Assembly: GCF_014698965.1 (NCBI RefSeq)
Contig: NZ_JACXAE010000110.1
Location: 62,001 to 126,000 of the forward strand
Length of the DNA: 64,000 nucleotides
Source: Iningainema tapete BLCC-T55
Lineage (GTDB): Bacteria; Cyanobacteriota; Cyanobacteriia; Cyanobacteriales; Nostocaceae
Direction of reading: 5' to 3'
The stretch's first letter is position 1, and every line of letters begins with the position of its first letter. This document shows, piece after piece, positions 9,190-18,836 of this stretch. The notes under the pieces were generated by a model. The model was given only the letters and a program-made list of their open reading frames with translations, was not told the DNA's origin and did no database searches. A program made the translations under genes and the position numbers.

Positions 9190-9958
9190 TGTTCAATACC
9201 TCTGCAACAATTTTTCACGCCTACTGTTATCTATCAGTTATTTACCGTAGCTCCAAGTGAGGTATTTAACATTTATTACTACACAAATAACCCTGCACTG
9301 TTCATTGATAACTGATAGGAAAATAAATCGTCTAGCAAGTAAAACTACTCAACCATTTTTTACTTTGAACCTACGAATACTAAAATTTAGCTTCATTTAA
9401 AACTAAATTGACAATAATGAAATGTCAACCCTATTCCTTAATCTTTACATATAGTTCCTAGTTAATATTTTTTTATCCTGGTATATTATTGTCTGCTTTA
9501 ACTCCAAGACTTTCTATTAATTAGAGTTGTAATAATATTTGCTCAAAAGAGATTAAGATAATTATTGAGTATTCAATTAAAGTAAGTGTTTATTAGTAAT
9601 TAAAAATACTCGTAACTATACTTGTGTTACCTTTAATTTAAAGTAAGTGTTATGGTTAAAAGCCTAATAAATACAGATTTATTGTAAAACTATATGATAA
9701 AAAATGTTAGCTGTAAACAGCCGATTGCTCACTAAAATTGAATAAAAAATAACAAGAAAAAATTATCTTTATGTATGTAAAAAGTTTGATTGTTTTACTA
9801 AAGTTGTATAATATTCAAGCTTGTTATCTAGTTAAAAGCTGAAAATTAAGTAAATTTAAATAAAAAGTTAGTATATTTATTTACGAAAATAAAATTTAAA
9901 TTGCTTGAAATAATGGATAAATTTGATTAAACAAATTAAAGATTTAGTAAATTTTCAG
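9190..9958. other. long AT-rich intergenic region
   Basis: About 770 bp have no supported gene on either strand. The sequence is strikingly AT-rich, with many short A/T runs and no HIP1 octamers. It presumably contains the promoter of the minus-strand polysaccharide gene that starts at 9189. No RNA gene or riboswitch could be drawn by eye. Confidence 0.6.
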
Positions 9959-9987
9959 AAGCCCGACTTCTTCAAGAAGTCGGGCTT
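9959..9987 (-). terminator. strong hairpin after rnz
   Basis: AAGCCCGACTTCTT (9959-9972) and its exact reverse complement (9974-9987) form a 14-bp-arm palindrome directly downstream of the rnz stop codon. A remnant half-site GGAACGTCTCTAC of the common palindrome family lies between it and rnz. The stem is GC-rich but the following T tract is weak, so terminator function is an inference; it may equally be a dispersed repeat. Confidence 0.6.
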
Positions 9988-10014
9988 CTTGGGGCAGCCG
10001 GAACGTCTCTACGA

Positions 10015-10968
10015 CTAAACCTCTGTTAACTGCTTCTCGCGCCGTCTGGGTACTTCGTATGTCATAAAATCATAAGCCATGTCAGTGTGGGGAAAAATAG
10101 CACGGGCTTCTTGAAGTAAATCCTTCAAGTCCAACTCGTTTCCTGGAGCATAACGGGGACTGAAATGAGTCATAATCAAATGGTGCGCTCCAGCGGCTAA
10201 AGCTGTTTGAGCAGCCATAGTGGTTGTGGAATGCAACCGCTGAAAAGCCATATCTGCATCTTGATGAGCAAAGGTGGCTTCGTGAATTAACAAATCGGCA
10301 TCTTGTGCTAACTCCACAGCGCCATCACAATAAACTGTATCTGTACAATAAGCAATTTTACGTCCAATTTCTGTCGGTCCACATAGGTCAGCGCCGTTAA
10401 TTACTCGCCCATCCAACAGCGTTACTGTTTCTCCGCGTTTTAGTTGTCCGTAAACTCTACCTGGAGGAATTTGCAATTCTTGGGCTTTTTCTATATTAAA
10501 GCGCCCTGCTCGGTCTTTTTCTGCTATTCGATAGCCAAAGGCGGTAATGCGATGATGCAAAAGACCACAGGTAACAGTGTATTCATCGTCTTCGTAAATT
10601 ATCCCAGGGCGAACAGCGTGAACTTTTACCGGGTAGGAAAAATGTGTGTGGGAGTAACGGGAAGCTGCTTGTAGGTAATCGTTTAATCCGGGAGGACCAT
10701 ATATATCGACACGTTGCACGTTACCAGCTAAGCCGCAACTAGCTAGAAGACCCATTAAACCAAAAATGTGGTCGCCGTGCATGTGGGTAATAAAAATTCG
10801 GCAGAGTTGGCTAATTTTTAGGTCACTCCTTATAATCTGATGCTGCGTACCTTCACCACAGTCGAACAACCACATCTCTGCCCGTTGTGGTAATCTCAGG
10901 GCTACACTAGAAACATTTCGCGATCGCGTTGGTACACCGGAACTCGTCCCTAAAAATGTGATCTGCAC
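10015..10968 (-). CDS. rnz: ribonuclease Z
   Basis: tRNase Z matures tRNA 3' ends and is a zinc metallo-beta-lactamase-fold endonuclease. The motifs are LGTSSGVPTRSRN near the start, the zinc-binding THMHGDHIFGL, an EATF motif preceded by DADLLIH, and the second histidine set LIMTHFSPRY. The frame is open to an ATG at 11049, but the family begins at (M)QITFLGTSSGVP. The matching codon here is a GTG at 10968, giving 317 residues, the usual length. The upstream 27 codons are poorly conserved-looking, so I chose the GTG. The gene is divergent from metH, whose start is 203 bp away. Confidence 0.93.
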   Translation of the reverse strand: MQITFLGTSSGVPTRSRNVSSVALRLPQRAEMWLFDCGEGTQHQIIRSDLKISQLCRIFITHMHGDHIFGLMGLLASCGLAGNVQRVDIYGPPGLNDYLQAASRYSHTHFSYPVKVHAVRPGIIYEDDEYTVTCGLLHHRITAFGYRIAEKDRAGRFNIEKAQELQIPPGRVYGQLKRGETVTLLDGRVINGADLCGPTEIGRKIAYCTDTVYCDGAVELAQDADLLIHEATFAHQDADMAFQRLHSTTTMAAQTALAAGAHHLIMTHFSPRYAPGNELDLKDLLQEARAIFPHTDMAYDFMTYEVPRRREKQLTEV

Positions 10969-11171
10969 AGCGTTATGCCTGCCTTCATGAATGCTTAATT
11001 TGCCATCTCTACTCCTATACTGACACGTTTGACGTAAGTCTACCCTCATCTTGATTCACAAAATCTTCATACATTTCTGATGTATTTTGGTACTTAATAT
11101 ATCTCAAAAATTTTAGAAAATAGTTAATAAGTCTCAAATCACAAGACTAACCTAAATTTTTAGGGGAAAAT

Positions 11172-14100
11172 ATGACTCCCAACTTTCTCGAACACCTGCA
11201 AAGTCCAAATCGCCCGGTTATCGTCTTTGACGGTGCAATGGGAACTAACTTGCAACTGCAAAACCTCACCGCCGTTGATTTTGGTGGTGCACAATACGAA
11301 GGTTGTAACGAATATCTTGTCCACACCAAGCCAGAAGCGGTGGCGAAGGTTCACCGCGACTTTCTCGCCGCTGGTGCGGATGTAATTGAAACGGATACTT
11401 TTGGCGGTACGTCAATTGTACTGGCAGAATACGATTTAGCAGATCAGGCGTACTACCTGAGTAAAACAGCTGCTGAACTGGCAAAGGGTGTGGCTGCTGA
11501 ATTTTCTACTCCAGAAAAACCCCGGTTTGTGGCTGGTTCCATCGGACCTACTACTAAATTACCTACCCTGGGACATATTGACTTTGATACCATGAAAGCA
11601 TCCTTCGCAGAACAAGCTGAAGCGCTGTACGATGGTGGTGTGGATTTATTCATTGTCGAGACTTGCCAAGATGTGCTGCAAATTAAAGCCGCGCTGAATG
11701 GGATTGAGGAAGTTTTTGCTAAGAAAGGCGATCGCCGTCCGCTGATGGTATCCGTGACAATGGAAAGTATGGGTACAATGTTGGTAGGTACAGAAATTAG
11801 CGCTGTACTGACAATTTTAGAACCTTACCCAATCGACGTTCTCGGTCTGAACTGTGCTACAGGACCAGACCTCATGAAACCACATATCAAGTATCTATCA
11901 GAACATTCGCCCTTCGTGGTTTCCTGTATACCTAACGCGGGTTTACCTGAAAACGTAGGTGGTCAAGCACACTACCGCCTAACAGCAGTGGAATTACGGA
12001 TGGCATTGATGCATTTTGTTGAAGATTTGGGTGTCCAAGTGATTGGGGGTTGCTGTGGGACACGTCCAGAACACATTCAACAATTAGCAGAAATTGCCCA
12101 AGAATTGAAGCCAAAAGTTAGACACCCTGAACAGGAACCAGCAGCAGCTTCAATTTATAGTATTCAACCATACGACCAAGATAACTCTTTCCTAATTATC
12201 GGTGAACGTCTTAACGCCAGTGGTTCTAAGAAATGCCGCGAATTGCTCAATGCCGAAGACTGGGATGGTTTGGTATCAATGGCGCGGGCGCAAGTAAAAG
12301 AAGGTGCCCACATCCTTGATGTTAACGTTGACTACGTGGGACGAGATGGCGTGCGGGATATGCACGAACTAGTTTCACGTATAGTAAACAATGTTACATT
12401 GCCCCTGATGCTCGACTCCACCGAATGGGAAAAGATGGAGGCGGGTTTGAAAGTTGCTGGCGGTAAGTGTTTGCTCAACTCCACTAACTACGAAGACGGG
12501 GAACCACGTTTCTTAAAAGTGTTGGAATTGGCAAAACAGTACGGGGCAGGTGTAGTTATTGGTACAATTGATGAAGAGGGCATGGCGCGAACTGCCGAGA
12601 AGAAGTTTGCTATTGCCCAACGTGCTTACCGTCAAGCAGTGGAATACGGCATACCCCCATACGAGATATTTTTTGATACTCTAGCTCTACCGATTTCTAC
12701 TGGGATTGAGGAAGATAGAGAAAACGGTAAAGCGACAATTGAAGCTATTCGTCGCATTCGTCAAGAATTGCCACGATGTCACGTTGTTTTGGGTGTTTCC
12801 AATATTTCCTTTGGTTTAAACCCAGCGGCGCGCTTCGTGCTGAACTCGATGTTTTTGCATGAGGCGCAAGCAGCTGGCATGGATGCAGCAATTGTCAGCG
12901 CCAACAAAATTCTCCCACTGTCCAAAATTGAGCCGAAACATCAAGAAATCTGTCACCAGTTGATTTATGATGAACGTAAGTTCGAGGGTAATGTTTGTGT
13001 TTATGACCCCTTAGCAGAACTTACCACGTTGTTTGAAGGGGTGACGACGAAACGCGACAAAGGCGTTGACGAAAATCTACCCATCGAAGAACGCCTCAAA
13101 CGGCATATCATTGATGGCGAACGCATTGGTTTAGAGGAACAACTGGCAAAGGCGCTAGAAACATATCCTCCTCTGCAAATTATCAACACCTTCCTGCTTG
13201 ATGGTATGAAAGTGGTAGGTGAATTGTTCGGTTCCGGGCAAATGCAGCTACCTTTCGTGTTACAGTCAGCGGAAACCATGAAAGCAGCGGTGGCTTATTT
13301 GGAACCTTTCATGGAAAAGACGGAAACAGGTAACAATGGCAAAGGAACTTTTATTATCGCCACAGTTAAAGGCGATGTTCATGACATTGGTAAAAACCTG
13401 GTGGATATCATCTTGTCTAATAACGGTTATAAGGTGATTAACCTGGGTATTAAGCAACCAGTGGAAAATATCATTGATGCTTACGAAAAGCACAACGCTG
13501 ATTGTATCGCCATGAGCGGTTTGCTTGTGAAGTCAACTGCTTTTATGAAGGAGAATTTGGAGGTATTTAACGAGAAGGGAATTACTGTTCCTGTAATTTT
13601 GGGGGGTGCGGCGCTGACTCCGAAGTTTGTTTATGAGGATTGCCAGAATACTTACAAAGGTAAGGTGGTTTATGGCAAGGATGCTTTTTCTGATTTGCAC
13701 TTCATGGATAAGTTGATGCCTGCGAAATCTGCTGCGAAGTGGGATGATTTGCAGGGCTTTTTGGATGAAGTGGAGGAGAATGGACATAAAGCTGTTGTAG
13801 AGAAGGCTTCTAGTGTGCCTGTGGAATCCGGGGAAGCTCAACCCGTAGAAGTGGATACGAGGCGCTCTGAAGCTGTGTTTGTGGATATTGAACGCCCAAC
13901 TCCGCCTTTCTGGGGGACGAAGTTGTTGGAATTGAGTGATATTCCTTGGGAGGAGGTTTTCTGGTATTTAGATTTGCAGGCTTTGATTGCTGGGCAGTGG
14001 CAGTTTCGTAAGCCTAAGGAGCAGTCTAAGGAGGAGTATCAGGATTTCTTGGCGCAGAAGGTGTATCCGATTTTGTCGGAGTGGAAGCTGCGGATTGTTG

Positions 14101-14708
14101 CGGAGGGTTTGTTGCAACCGAGGGTGATTTATGGGTATTTTCCTTGTCAGGCTGAGGGAAATTCGTTGTTGGTTTATGATTGGAACCGCGAAGAAGCGAA
14201 GAACACAAAGGAAATAGCGAGGTTTGAGTTTCCGAGGCAAAGATCGTTGAGGAGATTGTGTATTGCTGATTTCTTTGCGCCGAAGGAGTCGGGGGTGATT
14301 GATGTGTTCCCGATGCATGCGGTGACTGTGGGGGATGTGGCGACGGAGTTTGCGCAGAAGTTGTTTGGTGATAATCTGTATACGGATTATCTGTATTTCC
14401 ACGGTTTAGCTGTGCAGGTGGCGGAGGCTCTGGCTGAGTGGACTCATGCTCGGATTCGTCGGGAGTTGGGGTTTGGTGCCCAGGAACCGGATAATATTCG
14501 GGATGTTTTGGCTCAGCGCTATCAGGGTTCGCGGTATAGTTTTGGCTATCCGGCTTGTCCGAATATCCGGGATCAGTACAAGCAGCTTGAGTTGTTGGGG
14601 AGCGATCGCATCAACTTGTATATGGATGAAAGTGAGCAGCTTTATCCTGAACAGTCTACGACGGCGATTATTGCTTATCACCCAGTAGCTAAGTACTTTA
14701 GCGCGTAA
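11172..14708 (+). CDS. metH: cobalamin-dependent methionine synthase
   Basis: This 1178-residue enzyme transfers a methyl group from 5-methyltetrahydrofolate to homocysteine through methylcobalamin. All four modules are present in order. The homocysteine domain has zinc cysteines in LGLNCATG and GGCCGTRP. The pterin domain begins at [19 protein letters not shown]. The cap and B12-binding domain carries DVHDIGKN, the DxHxxG cobalamin ligand motif near residue 735. The C-terminal AdoMet activation domain ends HPVAKYF. The length is typical of cyanobacterial MetH. No cobalamin riboswitch can be fitted in the short leader. From about 13.5 kb onward synonymous codons shift visibly toward G-ending forms (AAG, GAG, TTG, GTG) compared with the first two thirds. 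Confidence 0.97.
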   Translation: MTPNFLEHLQSPNRPVIVFDGAMGTNLQLQNLTAVDFGGAQYEGCNEYLVHTKPEAVAKVHRDFLAAGADVIETDTFGGTSIVLAEYDLADQAYYLSKTAAELAKGVAAEFSTPEKPRFVAGSIGPTTKLPTLGHIDFDTMKASFAEQAEALYDGGVDLFIVETCQDVLQIKAALNGIEEVFAKKGDRRPLMVSVTMESMGTMLVGTEISAVLTILEPYPIDVLGLNCATGPDLMKPHIKYLSEHSPFVVSCIPNAGLPENVGGQAHYRLTAVELRMALMHFVEDLGVQVIGGCCGTRPEHIQQLAEIAQELKPKVRHPEQEPAAASIYSIQPYDQDNSFLIIGERLNASGSKKCRELLNAEDWDGLVSMARAQVKEGAHILDVNVDYVGRDGVRDMHELVSRIVNNVTLPLMLDSTEWEKMEAGLKVAGGKCLLNSTNYEDGEPRFLKVLELAKQYGAGVVIGTIDEEGMARTAEKKFAIAQRAYRQAVEYGIPPYEIFFDTLALPISTGIEEDRENGKATIEAIRRIRQELPRCHVVLGVSNISFGLNPAARFVLNSMFLHEAQAAGMDAAIVSANKILPLSKIEPKHQEICHQLIYDERKFEGNVCVYDPLAELTTLFEGVTTKRDKGVDENLPIEERLKRHIIDGERIGLEEQLAKALETYPPLQIINTFLLDGMKVVGELFGSGQMQLPFVLQSAETMKAAVAYLEPFMEKTETGNNGKGTFIIATVKGDVHDIGKNLVDIILSNNGYKVINLGIKQPVENIIDAYEKHNADCIAMSGLLVKSTAFMKENLEVFNEKGITVPVILGGAALTPKFVYEDCQNTYKGKVVYGKDAFSDLHFMDKLMPAKSAAKWDDLQGFLDEVEENGHKAVVEKASSVPVESGEAQPVEVDTRRSEAVFVDIERPTPPFWGTKLLELSDIPWEEVFWYLDLQALIAGQWQFRKPKEQSKEEYQDFLAQKVYPILSEWKLRIVAEGLLQPRVIYGYFPCQAEGNSLLVYDWNREEAKNTKEIARFEFPRQRSLRRLCIADFFAPKESGVIDVFPMHAVTVGDVATEFAQKLFGDNLYTDYLYFHGLAVQVAEALAEWTHARIRRELGFGAQEPDNIRDVLAQRYQGSRYSFGYPACPNIRDQYKQLELLGSDRINLYMDESEQLYPEQSTTAIIAYHPVAKYFSA

Positions 14709-14782
14709 CCTCTTGTGTTGTCCCCTCTTCATTTACGGAGAGGGGAATTATACCGTTTCTCATGATAGTTGGCTACACACAA

Positions 14783-14821
14783 TCCCCTCTTGCCCCCCTT
14801 TATAAGGGGGGTTGGGGGGTA
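14783..14821. terminator. G/C-run hairpin between convergent genes
   Basis: CCCCCCTTTATAAGGGGGG with flanking CCCCTC and TTGGGGGG runs forms a strong stem between the convergent metH and Uma2 genes. The same repeat type is seen at 42429-42493. It is a likely bidirectional terminator and also a dispersed cyanobacterial repeat. Confidence 0.6.
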
Positions 14822-14853
14822 AAGATGTCTGGCAACGACAAGGAGAATTGGTA

Positions 14854-15423
14854 TTAAACGAGCTTCAACCAAGTAAATAATTCATCAACGCACAGAGTCA
14901 GCTTTATTTCTAACAACACAGGCAAAACATCTGCTCCAGCTAACAAATCCGGTAGGCGATCGCGCTGATATACTAGTACAGAGCGTTCGCTGGGATCAAT
15001 TAACCATCCTAGCTGACTGCCATATTTCATGCAGTGCAAAATATTGCCTGTTACCTTGGTTTGACTTTGATTGGGCGAAAGGATTTCTATCACCCAAGGC
15101 GGTGCAAATTCAATACCAGTGTTAGTAATATCTCCACTCTCATCTACTGGTATTTGATTGGTAGCTATAATCGTGACATCAGGAACTACTGAACGATTGC
15201 CAAAGGTACAGCGCAATTCCGGAAAGGCTTCGTAGTTGCTACCTACTGCATCGATTGCAGCTACTAAACGCTTTTGTAAAAGGCTATGCTTCCCGCCTCC
15301 CATTGGTTTCTGAACCGCCTCTGTGTTGATGTATTCCCAGGCTGGTGATTCATCTATGTATGGAAGTTTTAAGAACTCCTCCAGAGTAGTTCTTGGAGTA
15401 GTAATTGTCATTTCCGTAACCAC
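14854..15423 (-). CDS. Uma2-family putative endonuclease (DUF820)
   Basis: At 189 residues it has the expected length and the typical opening TLEEFLKLPYIDESPAWEYI. Putative PD-(D/E)XK-fold residues are visible as VVPDVTII and PPWVIEILSPNQSQTKV, followed by KMKYG-type KYGSQLGWLIDPSERSVLVYQ. Members of this very numerous cyanobacterial family are predicted nucleases of unknown biological role, often found near toxin-antitoxin genes, as here. The start is one of two close ATGs (MVTEM or MTITT). Confidence 0.88.
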   Translation of the reverse strand: MVTEMTITTPRTTLEEFLKLPYIDESPAWEYINTEAVQKPMGGGKHSLLQKRLVAAIDAVGSNYEAFPELRCTFGNRSVVPDVTIIATNQIPVDESGDITNTGIEFAPPWVIEILSPNQSQTKVTGNILHCMKYGSQLGWLIDPSERSVLVYQRDRLPDLLAGADVLPVLLEIKLTLCVDELFTWLKLV

Positions 15424-15575
15424 CTTTTTAATTTATTATACTTATGGTTCGGATTTGCCATAAATGTCTATTTATTATATCATCTTACTATAGCACAGAG
15501 ATTGGCATAAAATTTAAAAGAAAGACATCGCCTCAATCTAAGCATCTATAGAAACAGAGTCGTAGGATAAAGAGT

Positions 15576-15858
15576 ATGCAAGCTTACAAACTTAAAGGTA
15601 ACGTTAATACAGCAGGTAACAAGCGTGATTACTGAATCAGTTAAGATGCCACCTGGAGATGTAGAAGTGATTGTTTTACAGGTAGATAGGACAGTTACCA
15701 CCACGGTTACAGAAACAGAGTCACAAGCACAAACACCTAAAAGACCAACTAAAATCAAAGCTTTACAAAACTGGTTTGAAAAAACCCAGCCTGCCTCTGC
15801 CGATTTTGACACAGACCAAGCAAAATGGGAATACTTAAAGGAGAAACATAACCTGTGA
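15576..15858 (+). pseudogene. frameshifted antitoxin of a PIN-type module
   Basis: The sequence is closely related to the intact antitoxin at 24030-24314. It has the same opening MQAYKL, the same central KMPPGDVEVIVLQV and the same end DQAKWEYLKEKHNL. After 16 codons one extra base (around 15621-15624, GGTAACAAGCGTG against GGTAACTTAGTA) shifts the frame and the ATG-initiated frame stops at a TGA. The downstream part stays open from a GTG at 15625. The upstream 30 bp are also similar to those before the intact copy, so the two loci are paralogous. It overlaps the toxin remnant by 4 bp (GTGA), as in the intact pair. Confidence 0.82.
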
Positions 15859-15990
15859 AAGTCTTGCTAGACACCAATGTAATTGTAGATGTTGCTCTTG
15901 AACGTTACCCGCAATCCACAAGATTTCCCAGTGGTGACGCCTCGAATTATTACTCCCACTTTGCTAGTTCAAGAGTTAACTAATTCTTAG
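15855..15990 (+). pseudogene. PIN-domain toxin with internal deletion
   Basis: The first 17 codons (KVLLDTNVIVDVALER) match the start of the intact PIN toxin at 24311. The next bases jump straight to the last 27 codons of that gene, readable in another frame as TRNPQDFPVVTPRIITP and ending at the TAG of 15988-15990. About 280 bp of the middle are missing and the join is out of frame. The ATG/GTG frame therefore stops at 15981-15983 after 42 codons. Both catalytic centre halves are gone, so no toxin can be made. Confidence 0.82.
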
Positions 15991-16049
15991 TTTACACAAG
16001 AGAGATGCGATCGCTCAAAGTATGGTGTTCACTAATGTCAGCTAAAGAT

Positions 16050-16385
16050 ATGGCAAAACTAGAACATTATCGCCAATGTGTCCAAACTATTCTAACTAAA
16101 CACGGCAGCTACAAGCCCAAGCGTGGAGAGGTTGAGAATGAATTGATTTTTGATACAACACGCGATCGCTATCAGTTGATGTATGTTGGTTGGAATGGGC
16201 TACGTCGCGTATATCACAGCGTGATGCATTTTGATATTAAGGATGGCAAAATCTGGATTCAGCAAAATATGACTGATGTGGATGTTGCTCAAGAACTCGT
16301 TGACATGGGAGTGCCGAAAGAGGACATTGTGCTGGGGTTACAGCCGCCCTATAAACGTCCATATACGGGGTATGGAGTAGCTTGA
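16050..16385 (+). CDS. XisI-family protein (orphan)
   Basis: This XisI-like protein belongs to the family of fdxN-element excision controlling factor XisI. It has 111 residues from the ATG at 16050 (MAKLEHYRQCVQTIL), and the open frame extends 15 codons further upstream. Family features are RDRYQLMYVGWNG, HFDIKDGKIWIQQNMTD and the end VPKEDIVLGLQPPYKRPYT(G/D)YGVA. In Nostoc, XisI acts with XisH in excision of the fdxN element during heterocyst development, but most genomic copies are unlinked to any element. The usual partner XisH is not present upstream; a broken toxin-antitoxin pair occupies that place. Confidence 0.88.
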   Translation: MAKLEHYRQCVQTILTKHGSYKPKRGEVENELIFDTTRDRYQLMYVGWNGLRRVYHSVMHFDIKDGKIWIQQNMTDVDVAQELVDMGVPKEDIVLGLQPPYKRPYTGYGVA

Positions 16386-16441
16386 GGGGAGAATTACCTG
16401 TATCTGGAATTGCTGGGAAGCGATCATACTACTGATTAGAT

Positions 16442-17272
16442 ATGGATAAACAACTGCTCAAAAAACTGCTAGTAGGCGAATTCTCGTGGAAAAGATTTGT
16501 GCGATCGCTCATCCTCATCTATTTATTTTTTGCTATTTATGTTTTTTTTCGGGCAGATAGCATGATTTTTCTGCCTCAACCGTCTAGCTACAAGGATACG
16601 AAGGAAATTCTTAAGTTGACAAGTGCGAATCAGACAAAGCTTTCAGCAGTCTACTTAGTTAATCCTACCGCTAAATACACTATTCTCTATGCTCATGGTA
16701 ATGCAGAAGATTTGGGAGATATCCGACCAATACTAGAAAAATTACAAAATCTCGGTTTCAGCGTCTTTGCCTATGACTATCGGGGCTATGGCACGAGTGA
16801 GGGAACGCCTACAGAAAAACATGCTTATGAAGATATTGATACAGCTTACAATTATTTGACTCAACACTTAAAGATACCACCAGAGCGGATTATTGTTTTT
16901 GGACGTTCTGTTGGGGGTGGTTCAGCAGTGGATTTGGCTTACAGAAAACCTGTTGCAGGTTTAATTGTAGAAAGCTCTTTTATTTCAGCTTTTCGGGTAG
17001 TAGTGCCTTTGCCAATTTTACCTTTTGATAAGTTCACTAACCTTGAAAAAATTAAAAGGGTTAATTGTCCGGTATTGGTTATGCATGGAAAAGCAGATGA
17101 CACTATTCCTTTTGCTCACGGAGAACAATTGTTTGCTGCTGCACCTTCACCAAAACTTTCTTTATGGGTAGATGAGGCAACTCATAATGATTTTACCTGG
17201 GTAGCGGGGGAAAGTTATGGAAAGATTTTGCGAGAGTTTGCCTCTTTAGTGGCAGAGAAACAGAGGATATAA
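16442..17272 (+). CDS. alpha/beta hydrolase, membrane-anchored (BEM46-like)
   Basis: This 276-residue serine hydrolase of the alpha/beta fold has an N-terminal membrane anchor near residues 20-38 (LILIYLFFAIYVFF). The oxyanion region is LYAHGNAEDLG, the nucleophile elbow is FGRSVGGG (Ser), the acid is in HGKADDTIPF (Asp) and the histidine in DEATHNDFTW. This is the family of YfhR/BEM46/ABHD13 proteins; substrates are unknown. It stands 56 bp after the XisI gene on the same strand and could be co-transcribed, without an obvious functional link. Confidence 0.87.
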   Translation: MDKQLLKKLLVGEFSWKRFVRSLILIYLFFAIYVFFRADSMIFLPQPSSYKDTKEILKLTSANQTKLSAVYLVNPTAKYTILYAHGNAEDLGDIRPILEKLQNLGFSVFAYDYRGYGTSEGTPTEKHAYEDIDTAYNYLTQHLKIPPERIIVFGRSVGGGSAVDLAYRKPVAGLIVESSFISAFRVVVPLPILPFDKFTNLEKIKRVNCPVLVMHGKADDTIPFAHGEQLFAAAPSPKLSLWVDEATHNDFTWVAGESYGKILREFASLVAEKQRI

Positions 17273-17335
17273 ACGATATACGACTGCGATATCGCTTACC
17301 ATAGAGCTAGATCGTGACTTCACTGCCAATACTTC

Positions 17336-17608
17336 ATGCAAATCACAATTGAAATACCTGATGAAATTGCTCAACGACTAGATCAAGCATGGGGGAGCCT
17401 TTCTCGTAGGCTGCTGGAAATAGTTGTTGCTGATGCTTACCGTTGTGGTGAGATTAGTACTGCTGAGGTGCGACGGATACTTCAGTTGCCAACGCGAATG
17501 GAAACCCATGCATTCCTAAAGCGGATGGGAGTTTATCTCAACTACGACGAAGTTGAACTGGAACAAGATCTCCAAACCCTCAAGGAATTCAGAGTAAGCC
17601 AGAGTTGA
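17336..17608 (+). CDS. UPF0175-family putative antitoxin, orphan
   Basis: This 90-residue protein begins MQITIEIPDEIAQRL and continues with SRRLLEIVVADAYRCGEISTAE and LLQLPTRMETHAFLKRMG-type sequence, the pattern of the UPF0175 family. These small helical proteins usually precede a PIN-fold DUF3368 protein and are thought to be antitoxins. No PIN partner follows here; the next gene is on the other strand. The module is therefore incomplete. Confidence 0.85.
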   Translation: MQITIEIPDEIAQRLDQAWGSLSRRLLEIVVADAYRCGEISTAEVRRILQLPTRMETHAFLKRMGVYLNYDEVELEQDLQTLKEFRVSQS

Positions 17609-17653
17609 AGCATTATTTCATTTTGGGTTGCGGTGTCATTACTTTATTTAGTT

Positions 17654-18166
17654 CTACAAATTCCCTAGAGTAAAATTATGAGGATTTTTCAGAACCAAAG
17701 TATCATTTTCTTTAATTAAATCACCTGTACAAAGAATTGGTAAACGCTCTTGATAAGCCTTGATAGCAAGAACATAATTATGGTCAGATAGCTCAGTTTT
17801 AATTTTACGTAGTTTATCAACTAATACGCCTATCATTGTAACTTTGCCACTTAACTTACCGTTAGTATTGGGCGTTTGAATTTGCATGACTATTCCCTGA
17901 ATAGTAGTATTGGGAGTATTTGTGATAAGTTCGCTCAAAATATCGAGTTGCGAACGGTTTTCCGCTTTTTCTAAAACTTCCATAATTTCATACATCCGCC
18001 GGGGGTAGTCATCGAAATCTACGTCTAGGGGTAACTGAATTTTAACGCTTTGAGCATCACCCCGCGCTTGAGAACCAAATAGTACCATCTTGACAAGGCG
18101 ATCGCCATAAATTTCCTCAAAGCGCGTGCGCAATTGCCTTAAAATCACCTGCAATTTCTCATTCAT
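17654..18166 (-). CDS. nucleotidyltransferase-like chimera
   Basis: From the ATG at 18166 the product has 170 residues. The frame extends to 18271, but that would overlap the divergent acetyltransferase. Residues 1-45 look like the start of a minimal nucleotidyltransferase, with LVKMVLFGSQARGDAQ carrying the GS motif. The expected following SDID(V/L)LVVL is absent: the text runs SVKIQLPLDVDFDDYPRR, with a D-x-D eight or so residues too late. The remaining 110 residues (DILSELITNTPNTTIQGIV onward, ending VLKNPHNF) look unrelated to nucleotidyltransferases and resemble a different small cyanobacterial protein that I cannot name. I infer an in-frame chimera made by deletion; catalytic function is doubtful. 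Confidence 0.6.
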   Translation of the reverse strand: MNEKLQVILRQLRTRFEEIYGDRLVKMVLFGSQARGDAQSVKIQLPLDVDFDDYPRRMYEIMEVLEKAENRSQLDILSELITNTPNTTIQGIVMQIQTPNTNGKLSGKVTMIGVLVDKLRKIKTELSDHNYVLAIKAYQERLPILCTGDLIKENDTLVLKNPHNFTLGNL

Positions 18167-18205
18167 GTCTGACAAGCGTGCTATGTTCAAGAGTAAACTA
18201 AATCT

Positions 18206-18772
18206 ATGAATAGCATAGTCATCGAAACTGAGCGGATTTTCCTTCGAGAGTGGTTCAAAGAAGATTTTCACTACTTCAAACCAATTGCCACAAACCCAAA
18301 AGTGATGAAATACATTGGAACCGGAGAAATTTGGTCTGATGAGAGGATTCAGGGATTCATCGATAAAAACATTACCCTGTACAAGCAGTATGGGTTTTGC
18401 ATGTGGGCATTAATTTATAAAGAGACACAAAATTTTATTGGCTTTTGTGGTTTATCACCACTTAACCCCCATGAGGTGGAAATTGGTTGGTGGCTATCTC
18501 CTGAATATTGGGGAAACGGTTTGGCAACTGAGGCGGCTTTTGCTGTTATGTCGTATGGTTTTGAACACTTAAACTTACCCAGGATTGTCTCAATTGCACA
18601 GCCTCCCAATCAGCGCTCAATTCGAGTGATGGAAAAGCTAGGAATGCACTTTGAAAAGATGAGTACAGACTATCACGGCATAGAGGTTGTGTATTATGCT
18701 TTGGACATAGAGAAAGCTATGGGCAAAACGCTTGTGTCTGATCCTCATCAATTAGATGACACAGAACTCTAG
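18206..18772 (+). CDS. GNAT-family N-acetyltransferase (RimJ/RimL type)
   Basis: This 188-residue single-domain acetyltransferase begins with IETERIFLREWFKEDF, typical of the RimJ/RimL branch. It has the strand pair IGFCGLSPLNPHEVEIGWWLSP, an acetyl-CoA-binding loop YWGNGLATEA, and the terminal RSIRVMEKLGM motif. Members acetylate protein N-termini, small molecules or amino acids; the substrate cannot be read from sequence. It is transcribed divergently from the nucleotidyltransferase-like gene, with 39 bp between the preferred starts, and is followed by a hairpin repeat. Confidence 0.9.
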   Translation: MNSIVIETERIFLREWFKEDFHYFKPIATNPKVMKYIGTGEIWSDERIQGFIDKNITLYKQYGFCMWALIYKETQNFIGFCGLSPLNPHEVEIGWWLSPEYWGNGLATEAAFAVMSYGFEHLNLPRIVSIAQPPNQRSIRVMEKLGMHFEKMSTDYHGIEVVYYALDIEKAMGKTLVSDPHQLDDTEL

Positions 18773-18781
18773 TTGGAAACC

Positions 18782-18815
18782 AGATCCCCGACAACTTTTA
18801 CGAAGTCGGGGATCT
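18782..18815. repeat. 34-bp hairpin repeat AGATCCCCGAC...GTCGGGGATCT, copy 1
   Basis: Arms of 11 bp enclose a 12-nt loop (AACTTTTACGAA). An identical 34-bp copy, loop included, lies at 48701-48734. It follows the acetyltransferase gene directly and is a plausible rho-independent-type terminator or a mobile hairpin unit. Confidence 0.85.
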
Positions 18816-18836
18816 TGCACTAAAATAGAGTGAACT

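Noticed and set aside
10968-11049. Longer N-terminus of ribonuclease Z
   Set aside because: The additional 27 residues are not family-like, while the GTG at 10968 matches the usual start.
11050-11171. Possible cobalamin riboswitch before metH
   Set aside because: The leader is only about 120 bp and I could not find the conserved B12-box or the needed stems.
13968-14732. Long minus-strand frames under the 3' part of metH
   Set aside because: They arise from the G-rich codon usage of metH; the peptides are Arg/Leu-rich without domains, and metH is complete on the other strand.
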